Source of the DNA: Methylobacterium sp.
GTDB taxonomy: Bacteria; Pseudomonadota; Alphaproteobacteria; Rhizobiales; Beijerinckiaceae
Assembly (NCBI GenBank): GCA_020253445.1
Contig: JADCBP010000005.1
Span: 434,001 to 498,000 of the forward strand
Length of the DNA stretch: 64,000 nt
Reading direction: 5' to 3'
Shown here piece after piece: positions 36,031 through 46,939 of this stretch (the stretch's first letter is position 1; each line of letters begins with the position of its first letter). Below the pieces are notes generated by a model. That model saw nothing but the letters and a program-made list of their open reading frames with translations. It was not told the DNA's origin and ran no database searches. The translations under genes were made by a program, and so were the position numbers.

Positions 36031-37359
36031 CTACCTTTCGAGGCCGCAGCGGCGGCGCTCCAGCGCCGAGACCAAATGAAAGCCGAGCCTGCGGAACGGT
36101 TCCGGCGCGATACGGTTCGCGCTGCCATAGGCGCTGGTGACATCCGCCTGCGGGTCGCCGGTGATTATCGTCTCGGCGAGCCTCTTGCCGAGGATCGTGC
36201 CCTTCACCACGCCAGAGCCGTTGCAGCCGGCCGAGCCATAGAGGTTCTCGTCCAGCTTCCCCCAGCGCGGCGAACCGTTCATCGTCAGCGCGGTGGTGCC
36301 ACCCCAGACATGTTCGAGCGCCACGTGCTTCAGCGCGGGGAAGCGGCGGTGGAAATTGTCCGTTAGCACGCGACGCGCCTCCGCGCGCGCCACTGGCTTC
36401 TCGTAGGAATAGAGCGAGCGGACGAGAAAGCGGTCCTTCTCCACCCGCCGCAGGGTGGAGCCGAGGCGATGCGCCGGCAGCAAACCCCAGGCCGGTTCGC
36501 CGAGCTTCGCGGCATCGGCTTCCGACATCGCCTCGGTGATCCCCGCAAAGGTGTAGATGGTCACGATCCCATCGCGCCAATAGCCGAAATGCTTGATGGC
36601 CGGGTTGGTCGCGAGGATGACGGTTTCGGCTGTGATCGTCGCTTCAGGCGTTTTCAGCATCCAGAGCCTGCCGCGTTCAAGGCTCATCACGGTGGAATTC
36701 TCGAAGAGCCGCACATTGCCTGGCAGGCTGTCGGCGAGGCCGCGCACGAGTTTCGCAGGCTGGAGGAGGTAGCCCTCGGCGGTGCGGATGCCGCAGCGAT
36801 AGTAGCCGCTGCCGGTGACGGCCTCCATGCCCTTGGCATCAAGCGCCACGTGCTCGAAGCCATGAGCTGCGGCGCCCTCGATCATGCCGCGCACCTTCTT
36901 TGCCCCCGGTTCCGTCGCTGCGCCGGTGATGCGTCCGACCCGTTCCAGATCGCAATCAAAGCCGTGGGTTTCCATCGCCGAGAGAAGCGTCGCGAAGCCC
37001 TCGGCCGTCAGTGCATTCACGCGCTCGGCGCGATCCATCTGCGCGAGCGAGAGCCCGATCTTGCTGTCGCGCGGATTGGCGAAACCGGAATTTCGTCCCG
37101 AGGAGCCTTCGCCCACCTCCGTGCCTTCGAGCACGATGATTTCCGCCTGCGGCGCGAGTTCCGCGAGGCGGCGCGCGGCGGCCAGACCCGTATAGCCCGC
37201 GCCGACCACCACATGGCGCGCCGAGAGCGTGCCACGCGCCGGAGGCTTCGGCGCGCGGGTTGGCAGCATGCGATTCCAGCCGCAGGGCTCGTGGTGGATG
37301 GGAAGAGGAGAGCGGGGCATCGGGCGGGGCATATCCATGGCGGGCCGGCACTCGATCAT
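36031..37359 (-). CDS. FAD-dependent oxidoreductase, PuuB/DAO family
   Basis: A 442-residue flavoprotein of the D-amino-acid-oxidase superfamily. The FAD-binding motif is HVVVGAGYTGLAAARRLAEL near residue 48, followed by EGTEVGEGSSGRNSGF, the arrangement seen in gamma-glutamylputrescine oxidases. A C-terminal VWGGTTALTMNGSPRWGKL and SAGCNGSGVVKGTILGK complete the fold. It should oxidise an amine or amino-acid derivative. Several ATGs near the start (37359, 37338) are possible and no ribosome site decides. It is divergent from an operon with two more DAO-type enzymes. Confidence 0.82.
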   Translation of the reverse strand: MIECRPAMDMPRPMPRSPLPIHHEPCGWNRMLPTRAPKPPARGTLSARHVVVGAGYTGLAAARRLAELAPQAEIIVLEGTEVGEGSSGRNSGFANPRDSKIGLSLAQMDRAERVNALTAEGFATLLSAMETHGFDCDLERVGRITGAATEPGAKKVRGMIEGAAAHGFEHVALDAKGMEAVTGSGYYRCGIRTAEGYLLQPAKLVRGLADSLPGNVRLFENSTVMSLERGRLWMLKTPEATITAETVILATNPAIKHFGYWRDGIVTIYTFAGITEAMSEADAAKLGEPAWGLLPAHRLGSTLRRVEKDRFLVRSLYSYEKPVARAEARRVLTDNFHRRFPALKHVALEHVWGGTTALTMNGSPRWGKLDENLYGSAGCNGSGVVKGTILGKRLAETIITGDPQADVTSAYGSANRIAPEPFRRLGFHLVSALERRRCGLER

Positions 37360-37477
37360 ATTCGGGACCGGCTGAAAACTGCCGTTTCCCTGAATGAACC
37401 GATCACAACTTTTGATATGACGTCGGCAAATCGTTTGATAGCCTCATGCGGCCTGGGGGAATCTGGCGGGAGGGGAC

Positions 37478-38794
37478 GTGCCGATCTCGATGGAAGCCTT
37501 TGCGCCCTCGCCTTCGTTGCCGGAGGCGGTGGAAGTTGCGATCATTGGCGGGGGAATCATCGGCATCACCGCCGCGCTGGAACTCGCCGAGCGGGGCATT
37601 TCCGTCGCCGTCTGCGAAAAGGGTGATGTCGGGCACGAGCAATCCGGCCGCAACTGGGGCTGGGTGCGCGTGATGGGGCGCGACCCTGGTGAAATTCCCA
37701 TGGCGATCGAATCCCAGCGCCTCTGGGAATCCATGGAGAGACGCATCGGCGCGGATGTCGGCTTCAGGCGTTCGGGTATCGTCTACCTTGCGGATACCGA
37801 AGCGGGAATGGCAAAGCACGAGGAATGGCTGGGCCATGCCGCGCCCTACCAGCTCGGCACCCGTTTGCTGCGCGGCGCGGAGCTTGCGAGCGTTGTGCCG
37901 GGCATGAAGCGCGCCTTCGCGGGCGGGATTTATACCCCGCTCGACGCGCGCGCCGAACCCTTCCGCGCCGTGCCGGCGATTGCGAAGCGCGTGGTGGAAC
38001 TTGGCGGGTATGTGCTCACGGGCTGCGCCGTGCGCGGGCTCGATATCGAGGGCGGGCGCGTCGCGGGCGTCATCACGGAGAAGGGCCGCATCCGCTGCCA
38101 GCGCGCGGTGCTCGCGGGCGGGGCGTGGAGCCGGCTTTTCCTTGGCAATCTCGGGATTGATTTCCCGCAGCTCAAGGTGCGCGGCTCGGTGATGCGCACG
38201 AAGCCGATGAGCGGCACGCCGGAATTCGCCGTCGGCACGAGCGATTTCGCCTTCCGCAAGCGCGCGGATGGCGGCTATTCCATCGCGCATCGCGGGGCGA
38301 GCGTGGCCGAGATCGTGCCCGACAGTTTCCGTCTTTTCGGCGATTTTGTCCCCGCGCTCGTCCGGCAGCGGCACGAATTGCGCCTGCGGGCGCGCCGCCA
38401 GTTCCTCGATGAGTGGAACACGCCGCGGCGCTGGTCGCTGGACGAGAAAACGCCATTCGAGGCCGTGCGCGTGCTCGATCCCGCGCCGGACCAGCACATT
38501 CTCGACGAGGCGAAGCGCAATCTCGTCGCGGCTTTCCCGGCTTTCGCAGGCGCGGAGATTGCCGCGAGCTGGGCCGGCTTCATGGATGCCACGCCCGATG
38601 CCGTGCCGGTGATCGGCGAGGTGCCGCGCCTGCCGGGCTTCATCATTGCCACGGGCTTTTCCGGCCACGGCTTCGGCATCGGTCCGGGCGCGGGCCGGGC
38701 GGTGGCGGCACTGGCGACGGGTGCCGCACCGGGCCTCGACATGCGGCCCTTCCGGCTCGACCGGTTCGCCCGCCTCCAGCGCACCACCCATTGA
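37478..38794 (+). CDS. FAD-dependent oxidoreductase, DAO family (first of two)
   Basis: A 438-residue flavoenzyme with the GxGxxG motif AIIGGGIIGITAALELAERG at about residue 22 and the DAO-type segment KGDVGHEQSGRNWGWVR. The C-terminal FAD-contact region is GFIIATGFSGHGFGIGPGAG. It probably dehydrogenates an amino acid or secondary amine. The GTG at 37478 is used because GGGAGGGG precedes it closely; ATG 37490 is the alternative. It opens an operon that continues with a second DAO enzyme, an SDR and a peptide-type ABC importer. Confidence 0.82.
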   Translation: MPISMEAFAPSPSLPEAVEVAIIGGGIIGITAALELAERGISVAVCEKGDVGHEQSGRNWGWVRVMGRDPGEIPMAIESQRLWESMERRIGADVGFRRSGIVYLADTEAGMAKHEEWLGHAAPYQLGTRLLRGAELASVVPGMKRAFAGGIYTPLDARAEPFRAVPAIAKRVVELGGYVLTGCAVRGLDIEGGRVAGVITEKGRIRCQRAVLAGGAWSRLFLGNLGIDFPQLKVRGSVMRTKPMSGTPEFAVGTSDFAFRKRADGGYSIAHRGASVAEIVPDSFRLFGDFVPALVRQRHELRLRARRQFLDEWNTPRRWSLDEKTPFEAVRVLDPAPDQHILDEAKRNLVAAFPAFAGAEIAASWAGFMDATPDAVPVIGEVPRLPGFIIATGFSGHGFGIGPGAGRAVAALATGAAPGLDMRPFRLDRFARLQRTTH

Positions 38795-38833
38795 CGCGAT
38801 GGAAACGGGCCACCCCATGAAAGAGATCGCGGC

Positions 38834-39985
38834 ATGACGAGGATCGCGATTGTGGGTGGGGGCATCACAGGGCTGGCGACGGCCCATGCCCTTGCCGCGC
38901 GCGGCGCTTCGGTCTCGCTGTTCGAGGCACGGCGGCTCGGCGCGATGGCCTCGACCTGGACGCTCGGCGGCGTGCGCCAATCCGGTCGCGACCCCGCCGA
39001 ATTGCCGCTGGCGCGCGCCGCGATCGAACGCTGGTCGCGGCTGGATGATGTGCTCGGCGCGCCGACCGGCTATCGTCGCAGGGGCAACCTGCGCCTTGCC
39101 CGAACCGAGGCCGAGATCGAGGGCATCCGCGCGATGGTCGCCACGCAGCGGGCGAGGGGCCTCTCGCTGGAATTTCTGGAGAGCCGCGCGGAGATCCGTG
39201 CCATCGCGCCCGCCATGGGCGAGGCCGTGCTGGCCGCGAGCTTCTGCCCGAGCGATGGCCATGCCGATCCCGAGATGACGATCGCCGCCTATGCAACCGC
39301 GCTGAGCCGCGCGGGCGTGACGATCGGGGAGGGCGCGCCGGTCCAGCGGCTCGTCACGGCGAAGGGCCGCGTGACTGGCGTCCAAACAGTGGCGGGTATC
39401 GTGGAGGCCGATGCGGTGGTGCTCGCGGCGGGAATCCATGCGCCGGCCCTGCTCGCGCCGCTCGGGATTGATCTGCCGATGGCGGCGAAGCGCGTCTGCG
39501 TGCTGCGGACGGTGGCGGCAGCGCCGGCCTTCGAGCAGGTTTTCGGTGTCGCGAATGCGGATTGCGCCGGCCGGCAGGAGATCGGTGGCGCGTTCCGGAT
39601 CACCACGGGCATCGGCGACTGGCCGGGCGACCCCGCGCGCTGGACCGAGGATGCCCTGCGCCCGCCGCTTTCGACAATCACGGAACTGATCGACCGCACC
39701 GTGCCCCTGCTGCCATTGCTGGCAGGGCTCGGCCTCGAAAGATGCTGGGGCGGGCTCATCGATCTTACGCCCGATGCGCTGCCGGTGCTGGATGCGCCGG
39801 CCGAATGGCCGGGCCTTGTCATCGGCGCGGGCTTTTCCGGCCATGGATTCGGCATCGGGCCGGTGAGCGGGGAGATCCTCGCCGCGCTGGCCTTGCGGGA
39901 GGCGACACCCTTCGCGCTCGAACCTTTCCGCCTTGCGCGCTTCGCGAGCCTTTCGGGGCAGGCGCCACTGACCTTGCACGGATGA
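38834..39985 (+). CDS. FAD-dependent oxidoreductase, DAO family (second of two)
   Basis: A 383-residue flavoenzyme: RIAIVGGGITGLATAHALAA at the N-terminus, STWTLGGVRQSGRDP as the DAO-type glycine-rich loop, and GLVIGAGFSGHGFGIGPVSG near the C-terminus. It shares family and C-terminal motif with the preceding enzyme but is clearly different in length and sequence, so this is not a recent tandem duplication. Paired DAO-type subunits occur in heteromeric amine or D-amino-acid dehydrogenases. Its stop overlaps the SDR start (ATGA). Confidence 0.82.
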   Translation: MTRIAIVGGGITGLATAHALAARGASVSLFEARRLGAMASTWTLGGVRQSGRDPAELPLARAAIERWSRLDDVLGAPTGYRRRGNLRLARTEAEIEGIRAMVATQRARGLSLEFLESRAEIRAIAPAMGEAVLAASFCPSDGHADPEMTIAAYATALSRAGVTIGEGAPVQRLVTAKGRVTGVQTVAGIVEADAVVLAAGIHAPALLAPLGIDLPMAAKRVCVLRTVAAAPAFEQVFGVANADCAGRQEIGGAFRITTGIGDWPGDPARWTEDALRPPLSTITELIDRTVPLLPLLAGLGLERCWGGLIDLTPDALPVLDAPAEWPGLVIGAGFSGHGFGIGPVSGEILAALALREATPFALEPFRLARFASLSGQAPLTLHG

Positions 39986-40701
39986 AAGCCATGCCGCACC
40001 CCGCCGGACGTGTCATTCTGGTTTCCGGTGCGAGCCGCGGCATCGGCCGCGCCATTGCTGAAGAACTCTATGCGCAGGGCTATTCGCTGAGCCTTGGCGT
40101 GCGGGACCCTGCGAAGCTCGCGGGCGAACTCGCGGGCCGGGATCAGATGCGGCTCCACTTCGCGCGCTTCATCGCGGAGGACTGGGCGACGCACAGGGGC
40201 TGGATCGACGCAGCGGCGGCGCGCTTCGGTCGGATCGACGGGCTCGTGAACAATGCCGGCACGCATTCGAAAATGACGCTCCGCGCGCCGGACGAGGCGG
40301 AGCTGGATCGCGTCTGGGCCATCAACTGCAAGGCGCCGCTCAACCTCATCCATTGCGCATTGCCGCATCTGGAGGCGGGTGGAGCCGGGCGGATCGTCAA
40401 CATCGCCTCGCTCTCGGGCAAGCGCGTGCGCAACGACATGGTGGCCTACAACATGTCGAAATTCGCGCTCATCGCGCTCAACCACGCGGCGCGCCGCATC
40501 GGCTGGGAAAATGGCGTGCGGGCCACCGCGATCTGCCCGTCTTTCGTATCCACGGACATGTCGATCGGCGCGGCCTTCCCCTTTGACGAGATGACGACCC
40601 CGCAGGAGATCGCGCGGCTCGCGGCCACGGCCATCAGCCTGCCGAACAACGCGGTCGTCGCGGAAATGCTTGTGAACTGCCGGCTTGAGGATACGCTGTA
40701 A
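39982..40701 (+). CDS. short-chain dehydrogenase/reductase
   Basis: A 239-residue classical SDR: cofactor motif SGASRGIGRAIAEEL, NNAGTHSK, then the Ser of NIASLSGKRV and Tyr-x3-Lys in YNMSKFAL. It starts at the ATG overlapping the stop of the preceding flavoenzyme gene. The substrate is unknown; in this operon it could reduce or oxidise the carbonyl product left by the flavoenzymes. A longer upstream frame lies within the flavoenzyme gene and was not used. Confidence 0.83.
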   Translation: MKAMPHPAGRVILVSGASRGIGRAIAEELYAQGYSLSLGVRDPAKLAGELAGRDQMRLHFARFIAEDWATHRGWIDAAAARFGRIDGLVNNAGTHSKMTLRAPDEAELDRVWAINCKAPLNLIHCALPHLEAGGAGRIVNIASLSGKRVRNDMVAYNMSKFALIALNHAARRIGWENGVRATAICPSFVSTDMSIGAAFPFDEMTTPQEIARLAATAISLPNNAVVAEMLVNCRLEDTL

Positions 40702-40743
40702 CCCACGGGCGGCGCGAGACTGCCAGGAACAAGGAGAGACAGG

Positions 40744-42294
40744 ATGAGGAAATCATGGCTTCTGGGGAGCGCGATCGCGGCTCTCCTGTGCGCGGGGCCC
40801 GCGCTGGCGCAGAAAACCACGCTGGTCGTCGGCATGCAGACGCAGGATGCGGGCGTGCTCGATCCGCATCTCAATTCCGGCACGCCCGGCAAGGCGCTGA
40901 TGAACTGGATGTTCAACGGCCTGGTGCGGATCAAGCCGGGTCAGGCCTCGCCGGACCAAATCGAGCCCGATATCGCCGAGAGCTGGACCTCCTCGCCCGA
41001 TGGAAAGGAATGGACCTTCAAGCTGCGCCAGGGCGTGCAATGCCACCATGATGGCGGCGAATTCACCTCGGAGGATGCGGTCTATTCACTGAACCGCGCC
41101 GCCACCAAGGACACGTCCACCTTCTCCTCGGATTACGCCGCCTTCGACAAGGTGGAGGCGGTGGACAAATACACCGTCAAGATCACGCTGAAAAACGCCA
41201 TTCCGAGCCTGCTGGGGCAGGTGATGAACTACCATGGCGGCAACATGATCTGCAAAAAGGCCGCGGAAGCCCTGGGCAAGGATGGCTTCGGCAAGAAGCC
41301 GGCCGGCACCGGCCCCTTCATGTTCGCGGAATACGTGCCGCAGCAATATGTGAAGCTCGTGGCGAACCCGAAATACTTCCGCGGCGAGCCCAAGCTGAAG
41401 GAGATCATCTATCGCTTCATCCCGTCCGATGCCGCGCGTGACCTCGCGCTGCAGGCCGGCGAGATCGACCTGATGATCGGCCGGCAGGAGCAGGCCTGGG
41501 TGGATCGTGTCAGCCGCACCCCTGGATTGAAGGTGATCACCTTCGGACCGGCGGAGATGTCGGTGATTCATCTCAACATGATGCAGCCACCGCTCGACAA
41601 TCTGAAGGTGCGCCAGGCCGTGGCGCATGCCATCGATCGCGCGGGCATCCATCGTTTCCGCGGCGTTTCGATCTCCCGGCCGGCGGTGTCTGTGGTGCCC
41701 TCGGGCTATTTCGGCACGCATGAAACGGCGCCGCTGCTGCCGCATGACATCAACAGGGCGAAGGCGCTTCTCACCGAAGCCGGCTTCCCCAACGGCATCA
41801 CGCTGAAGGCGATCCACACCACGCTGCCGGGCATGATGGGTTTCATGGAGGCAACCCAGGCCCAGCTGAAGCGCGCAGGCATCACGCTGGACATCACTCC
41901 GGTGGAGCACCCGACCTTCCACCAGCAGATCCGGCAGGATCTTTCGCAGGTCGTGCATTTCCAGGCGGCGCGCTTCCCGATCGCGGATGTCTATCTCACG
42001 CAGTTCTTCCATTCGCGCTCGATCGTGAAAACGCCGACGGCCGTGACGAACTTCTCGCATTGCAGGGTCGCGGATGCGGAAATCGATGCCGCCCGCACCG
42101 AGCAGGACCAGGCGAAGCAGGTTGCCCTCTGGAAGGCTGCGCAGGAGAAGATCATCGCCGAGGTCTGCGCCGTTCCGGTGAACGAGATGCTGATGAACTG
42201 GGCGCATCGCGACAATCTCGAACTCGGCTATGAACTGAAGGGCTCGCTCAACCTCGGTCCGCCGATCACCGAGAACACGCGCTTCACGCGGTGA
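40744..42294 (+). CDS. peptide/opine-type ABC transporter substrate-binding protein
   Basis: A 516-residue family-5 extracellular solute-binding protein (DppA/OppA fold) with a signal peptide (MRKSWLLGSAIAALLCAGPALAQ). Typical segments are MNWMFNGLVRI, PDIAESWTSSPDGKEWTFKLRQGVQCHHDGGEFTSEDAVYSLNR and GTGPFMFAEYVPQQYVKLVANPKYF. Such proteins bind peptides but also opines, glycosides and amine-containing compounds. The flavoenzymes upstream favour an amino-acid-derived ligand. It starts 42 bp after the SDR, and a strong terminator-like hairpin follows it. Confidence 0.88.
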   Translation: MRKSWLLGSAIAALLCAGPALAQKTTLVVGMQTQDAGVLDPHLNSGTPGKALMNWMFNGLVRIKPGQASPDQIEPDIAESWTSSPDGKEWTFKLRQGVQCHHDGGEFTSEDAVYSLNRAATKDTSTFSSDYAAFDKVEAVDKYTVKITLKNAIPSLLGQVMNYHGGNMICKKAAEALGKDGFGKKPAGTGPFMFAEYVPQQYVKLVANPKYFRGEPKLKEIIYRFIPSDAARDLALQAGEIDLMIGRQEQAWVDRVSRTPGLKVITFGPAEMSVIHLNMMQPPLDNLKVRQAVAHAIDRAGIHRFRGVSISRPAVSVVPSGYFGTHETAPLLPHDINRAKALLTEAGFPNGITLKAIHTTLPGMMGFMEATQAQLKRAGITLDITPVEHPTFHQQIRQDLSQVVHFQAARFPIADVYLTQFFHSRSIVKTPTAVTNFSHCRVADAEIDAARTEQDQAKQVALWKAAQEKIIAEVCAVPVNEMLMNWAHRDNLELGYELKGSLNLGPPITENTRFTR

Positions 42295-42303
42295 TGCATA
42301 TCC

Positions 42304-42332
42304 GGGCGGGCCAAGCGGCCCGCCCTTTCTTT
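42304..42332 (+). terminator. intrinsic (partial) terminator between binding protein and permease genes
   Basis: A perfect 9-bp stem (GGGCGGGCC / GGCCCGCCC) with loop AAGC is followed by TTTCTTT. It lies inside the operon, 10 bp after the binding-protein stop, so it probably attenuates transcription and keeps the binding protein in excess. Confidence 0.8.
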
Positions 42333-42352
42333 CCCGGGGGTTCAGGGCCGGA

Positions 42353-43291
42353 ATGGGCGCCTTTCTCGTCAAGCGTTTGATGTTTGCGGTTGTCACGCTG
42401 TTTGCCGTGCTGACGCTGGTCTTCATCGTCATCCGCATCGTGCCGGGTGATCCGGCTCTGGTCATCCTCGGCGATCAGGCGGATGCCGCCGCGATCGCCG
42501 CCCTGCAGAAGCGCCTGGGGATCGACCGGCCGCTCTTCGAGCAATATTTCTCCTTCCTCGCCGGTGCCGTGCGCGGAGACTGGGGCACGTCGCTGGTCAC
42601 CGGGCGGCCGGTTCTGGTCGAGGTGATGGCGGTTCTGCCCTGGACGCTTGAACTCACGGCGGTGTCGCTGGTTCTCGGCGCGGCCATCGGCGTGCCGCTC
42701 GGGGCATGGGCGGCGATCAACCGCAATCGCATGCCCGATTATTTCACCCGCATTCTTTCGCTGATCGGGCTTTCTTTTCCGCCCTTCGTGTCCGCGATCC
42801 TGCTGCTGATCGGCTTCGCGCTGGCGCTGCGCTGGTTCCCGGTCATCAGTTCCAATCGTGGCACGCCATGGGAATGGTTCCAGTCCATCGCGCTGCCGGC
42901 GATCAATCTCGGGCTGATCATGGCGGCCTACATCACGCGTGTGACGCGTTCGGCCATGCTGGAGGTGATGCAGGAGGATTATGTCCGCACCGCCCGCGCC
43001 AAGGGCGTTCCATGGCGGGTGATCGTATGGCGACACGCCCTGCGCAACGCGCTGATCCCGGTGGTGACGATCGTCGGGCTCTATCTCTCGATCCTCATCG
43101 GCAATTCGGTGCTGACGGAGATCGTCTTCAACCGCCCCGGCCTCGGAAAGCTGATCATCGGGGCCTTGAGCCAGCGCGATTACATGATGCTGCAGGGCAT
43201 GATGGTGATCTACACGCTGATCGTGGTGGTGGTGAACATGCTGACGGACATCGTTTATGCGATCGTCGATCCAAGGGTGAAGCTCGCATGA
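42353..43291 (+). CDS. ABC transporter permease (DppB type)
   Basis: A 312-residue inner-membrane permease with six helices. The N-terminus VTLFAVLTLVFIVIRIVPGDPALVILG is the DppB/OppB signature. The cytoplasmic EAA loop reads EDYVRTARAKGVPWRVIVWRHALRNALIPVVT and contacts the ATPase. It pairs with the DppC-type permease, whose start overlaps its stop. Confidence 0.92.
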   Translation: MGAFLVKRLMFAVVTLFAVLTLVFIVIRIVPGDPALVILGDQADAAAIAALQKRLGIDRPLFEQYFSFLAGAVRGDWGTSLVTGRPVLVEVMAVLPWTLELTAVSLVLGAAIGVPLGAWAAINRNRMPDYFTRILSLIGLSFPPFVSAILLLIGFALALRWFPVISSNRGTPWEWFQSIALPAINLGLIMAAYITRVTRSAMLEVMQEDYVRTARAKGVPWRVIVWRHALRNALIPVVTIVGLYLSILIGNSVLTEIVFNRPGLGKLIIGALSQRDYMMLQGMMVIYTLIVVVVNMLTDIVYAIVDPRVKLA

Positions 43292-44174
43292 GCAACTCGA
43301 TCCACGACTCCCCCGCCGCAGCACCCAGCCGCTATCGCTGGCTTGCGACAACCATCCGCGCCTTCAACGCCAACAAGACCTCGTGGCTCGGCCTCGTGGT
43401 GTTCGTGGTCGTCGTTCTGCTTGCGATCCTCGCGCCCTGGATCTCGCCGCATGATCCGGTGGAGCAGGATGTCTTCTCGAAGCTGAAGCCGCCCTTCGAC
43501 ACTTACTATCTCGGCACGGATTATTTCGGCCGCGATATCCTCTCGCGGGTGCTTTATGGGGCGCGCATCTCGCTGGTGATCGGCATCGCCTCCACGGGGA
43601 TAGCACTGGTCATCGGCTCGGCCATCGGCATCATCGCCGGCTGGTATGGCGGGCGGCTCGACATCATCGTGATGCAGACGATGGACATGCTGCTCGCATT
43701 CCCCTCGCTGATCCTCGGGCTCATCCTCGTGGCGATGCTCGGCCCCTCGGTGACGAATATCGTGATCGCGATCGCCATCACCTCCATCCCCTCCTTCGCG
43801 CGCATCGCCCGCGCCCCGACCATCGCCATCAAGGAGCGCGAATTCATTGATGCCGGCCGTTCGCTGGGCTTCTCCGATGCGCGGCTGATGCTCCGGCATG
43901 TCCTGCCGAACATCTTCCCGGAAATCCTCGTGATGGGCTCGCTCTGGCTCGCCAGCGCCATCCGCACGGAGGCATCGCTGGCCTTTGTCGGTCTCGGCGT
44001 GAAGCCGCCGATTCCCACCTGGGGCGGAATGATCCGCGAGGGCTTCGAGAACATCCTCGACAGCTACTGGCTCGTGCTCGCGCCGAGCATCGCGATCCTT
44101 GTCGTGGTCTTCGCGCTGAACATCCTGGGCGACGGCCTGCGCGACGCCATCGACCCCAAGCTGAAGGGCGAGCG

Positions 44175-44178
<4 letters not shown>
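43288..44178 (+). CDS. ABC transporter permease (DppC type)
   Basis: A 296-residue permease with the DppC/OppC hallmarks: [29 protein letters not shown] and [22 protein letters not shown]. The EAA loop is [32 protein letters not shown]. Start ATG and upstream stop overlap (ATGA), as do its stop and the ATPase start, so the three membrane/ATPase subunits are coupled at translation. Confidence 0.92.
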
Positions 44179-45992
<1,814 letters not shown>

Positions 45993-46001
45993 GGAACAGG
46001 C

Positions 46002-46130
46002 TAGAGCGCAAACCGATCTGATTGATTCAGACCGTTCGTTGTCATTTCTTGTTGTTTCACGCATTTTCTTTGCGCGAACCGGTTCCCACCCCCGCCTTCG
46101 CAGGGGCATGCTTCGCTTGAAAATGCTCTA
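46002..46130. repeat. intergenic repeat element with TAGAGC/GCTCTA ends
   Basis: A 129-bp element fills the gap between the convergent ABC operon and pcaD. It is bounded by TAGAGC and GCTCTA inverted ends and contains GCGAACCGGTTCCCAC and TTCGCTTGAAAATGC. From memory, short elements with these words are scattered through many Hyphomicrobiales genomes. Its right part is interrupted by a GC-rich segment (CCCCGCCTTCGCAGGGGC) able to form a hairpin. Confidence 0.5.
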
Positions 46131-46138
46131 TTCCACAC

Positions 46139-46936
46139 TCAGCCTTTCACGCTGCGCGCAATCTGGTCTGCGATCAGCCGCGCAGAGGCTGCCGGCTGCT
46201 CGACGGCCAGGAGATGGGCGGCGGGATCCAGCACGACGAGGCGCGCGTTCGGGATCTGGTCACATAGAAATTCAGACATCGAAACGGGCGTCGCAGGGTC
46301 CTGCTGTCCGGCGACAACAAGGGTCTGAACCGAGATATCCGGCAACAGCGCGCGAAGGTCCATCCGCGCAATCGCCTCGCAGCAGGCGGCATAGCCCTCC
46401 GCGTCATTCGTGGCGAAATCTCGTGAAATGACGCCAATCGCAGGCGGATTGGCTTCGAGATAACCTGGGGTGAACCAGCGCTGGAGTGTAGCCGCGAGAA
46501 TGGCCCCGGTGCTCTCGCGCCGGACCAGCGCGGCGCGATCGAGCCAGGCTTGCGCGAGCGGCATATGCGCCGTCGTCGCCATCAGTGTCAACGCGTTCAG
46601 GCGCCGTGGATGCCGCGCGGCCAAAGCCTGCCCGGTCATGCCTCCGAGCGACAACCCCGCGAAATACACGCGCTCCAGCCCGAGATTGTCGAGGATCGCG
46701 ATCGCATCCTCCGCAAGATCGGCAATTTCGAATGCCGCCCGGCTCTTCCTGCGGGAGGCGCCGTGGCCGCGTGTGTCGTAGCGGATGCAGCGAAAATCCG
46801 GCGCAAGTTCCTCCACGACAGCGTCCCACATGCGGTGGGTGGTGCCGAGCGAATTCGAGAACAGGATAGCCGGCCGGTCAGCCGGCCCCGCTTCCGTAAC
46901 GAAGAGCGTAGCCGAGGGTGTTTCAATGAAGGGCAT
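46139..46936 (-). CDS. pcaD: 3-oxoadipate enol-lactonase
   Basis: A 265-residue alpha/beta hydrolase with the triad Ser96 (GLSLGGM), Asp213 (GQQDPATP) and His241 (DPAAHLLA). ILFSNSLGTTHRMWDAVV and RYDTRGHGAS are typical of PcaD/CatD. It hydrolyses 3-oxoadipate enol-lactone, the CatC product, to 3-oxoadipate. It is the last gene of the Liv-type transporter operon (3 bp after livF), not of the cat operon that makes its substrate. The operator shared by both operons explains how the two could be expressed together. Confidence 0.87.
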   Translation of the reverse strand: MPFIETPSATLFVTEAGPADRPAILFSNSLGTTHRMWDAVVEELAPDFRCIRYDTRGHGASRRKSRAAFEIADLAEDAIAILDNLGLERVYFAGLSLGGMTGQALAARHPRRLNALTLMATTAHMPLAQAWLDRAALVRRESTGAILAATLQRWFTPGYLEANPPAIGVISRDFATNDAEGYAACCEAIARMDLRALLPDISVQTLVVAGQQDPATPVSMSEFLCDQIPNARLVVLDPAAHLLAVEQPAASARLIADQIARSVKG

Positions 46937-46939
46937 GGT

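Noticed and set aside
37411-37440. TTTGATA direct repeats as operator of the flavoenzyme operon
   Set aside because: Only seven bases repeated 23 bp apart in an AT-richer gap; too weak to call, and no local regulator is known.
37403-39979. Very long open frame (858 codons) on the minus strand
   Set aside because: It is exactly antisense to two well-conserved flavoenzyme genes, is rich in Arg/His/Gly/Ala as expected of GC-rich antisense frames, and matches no family.
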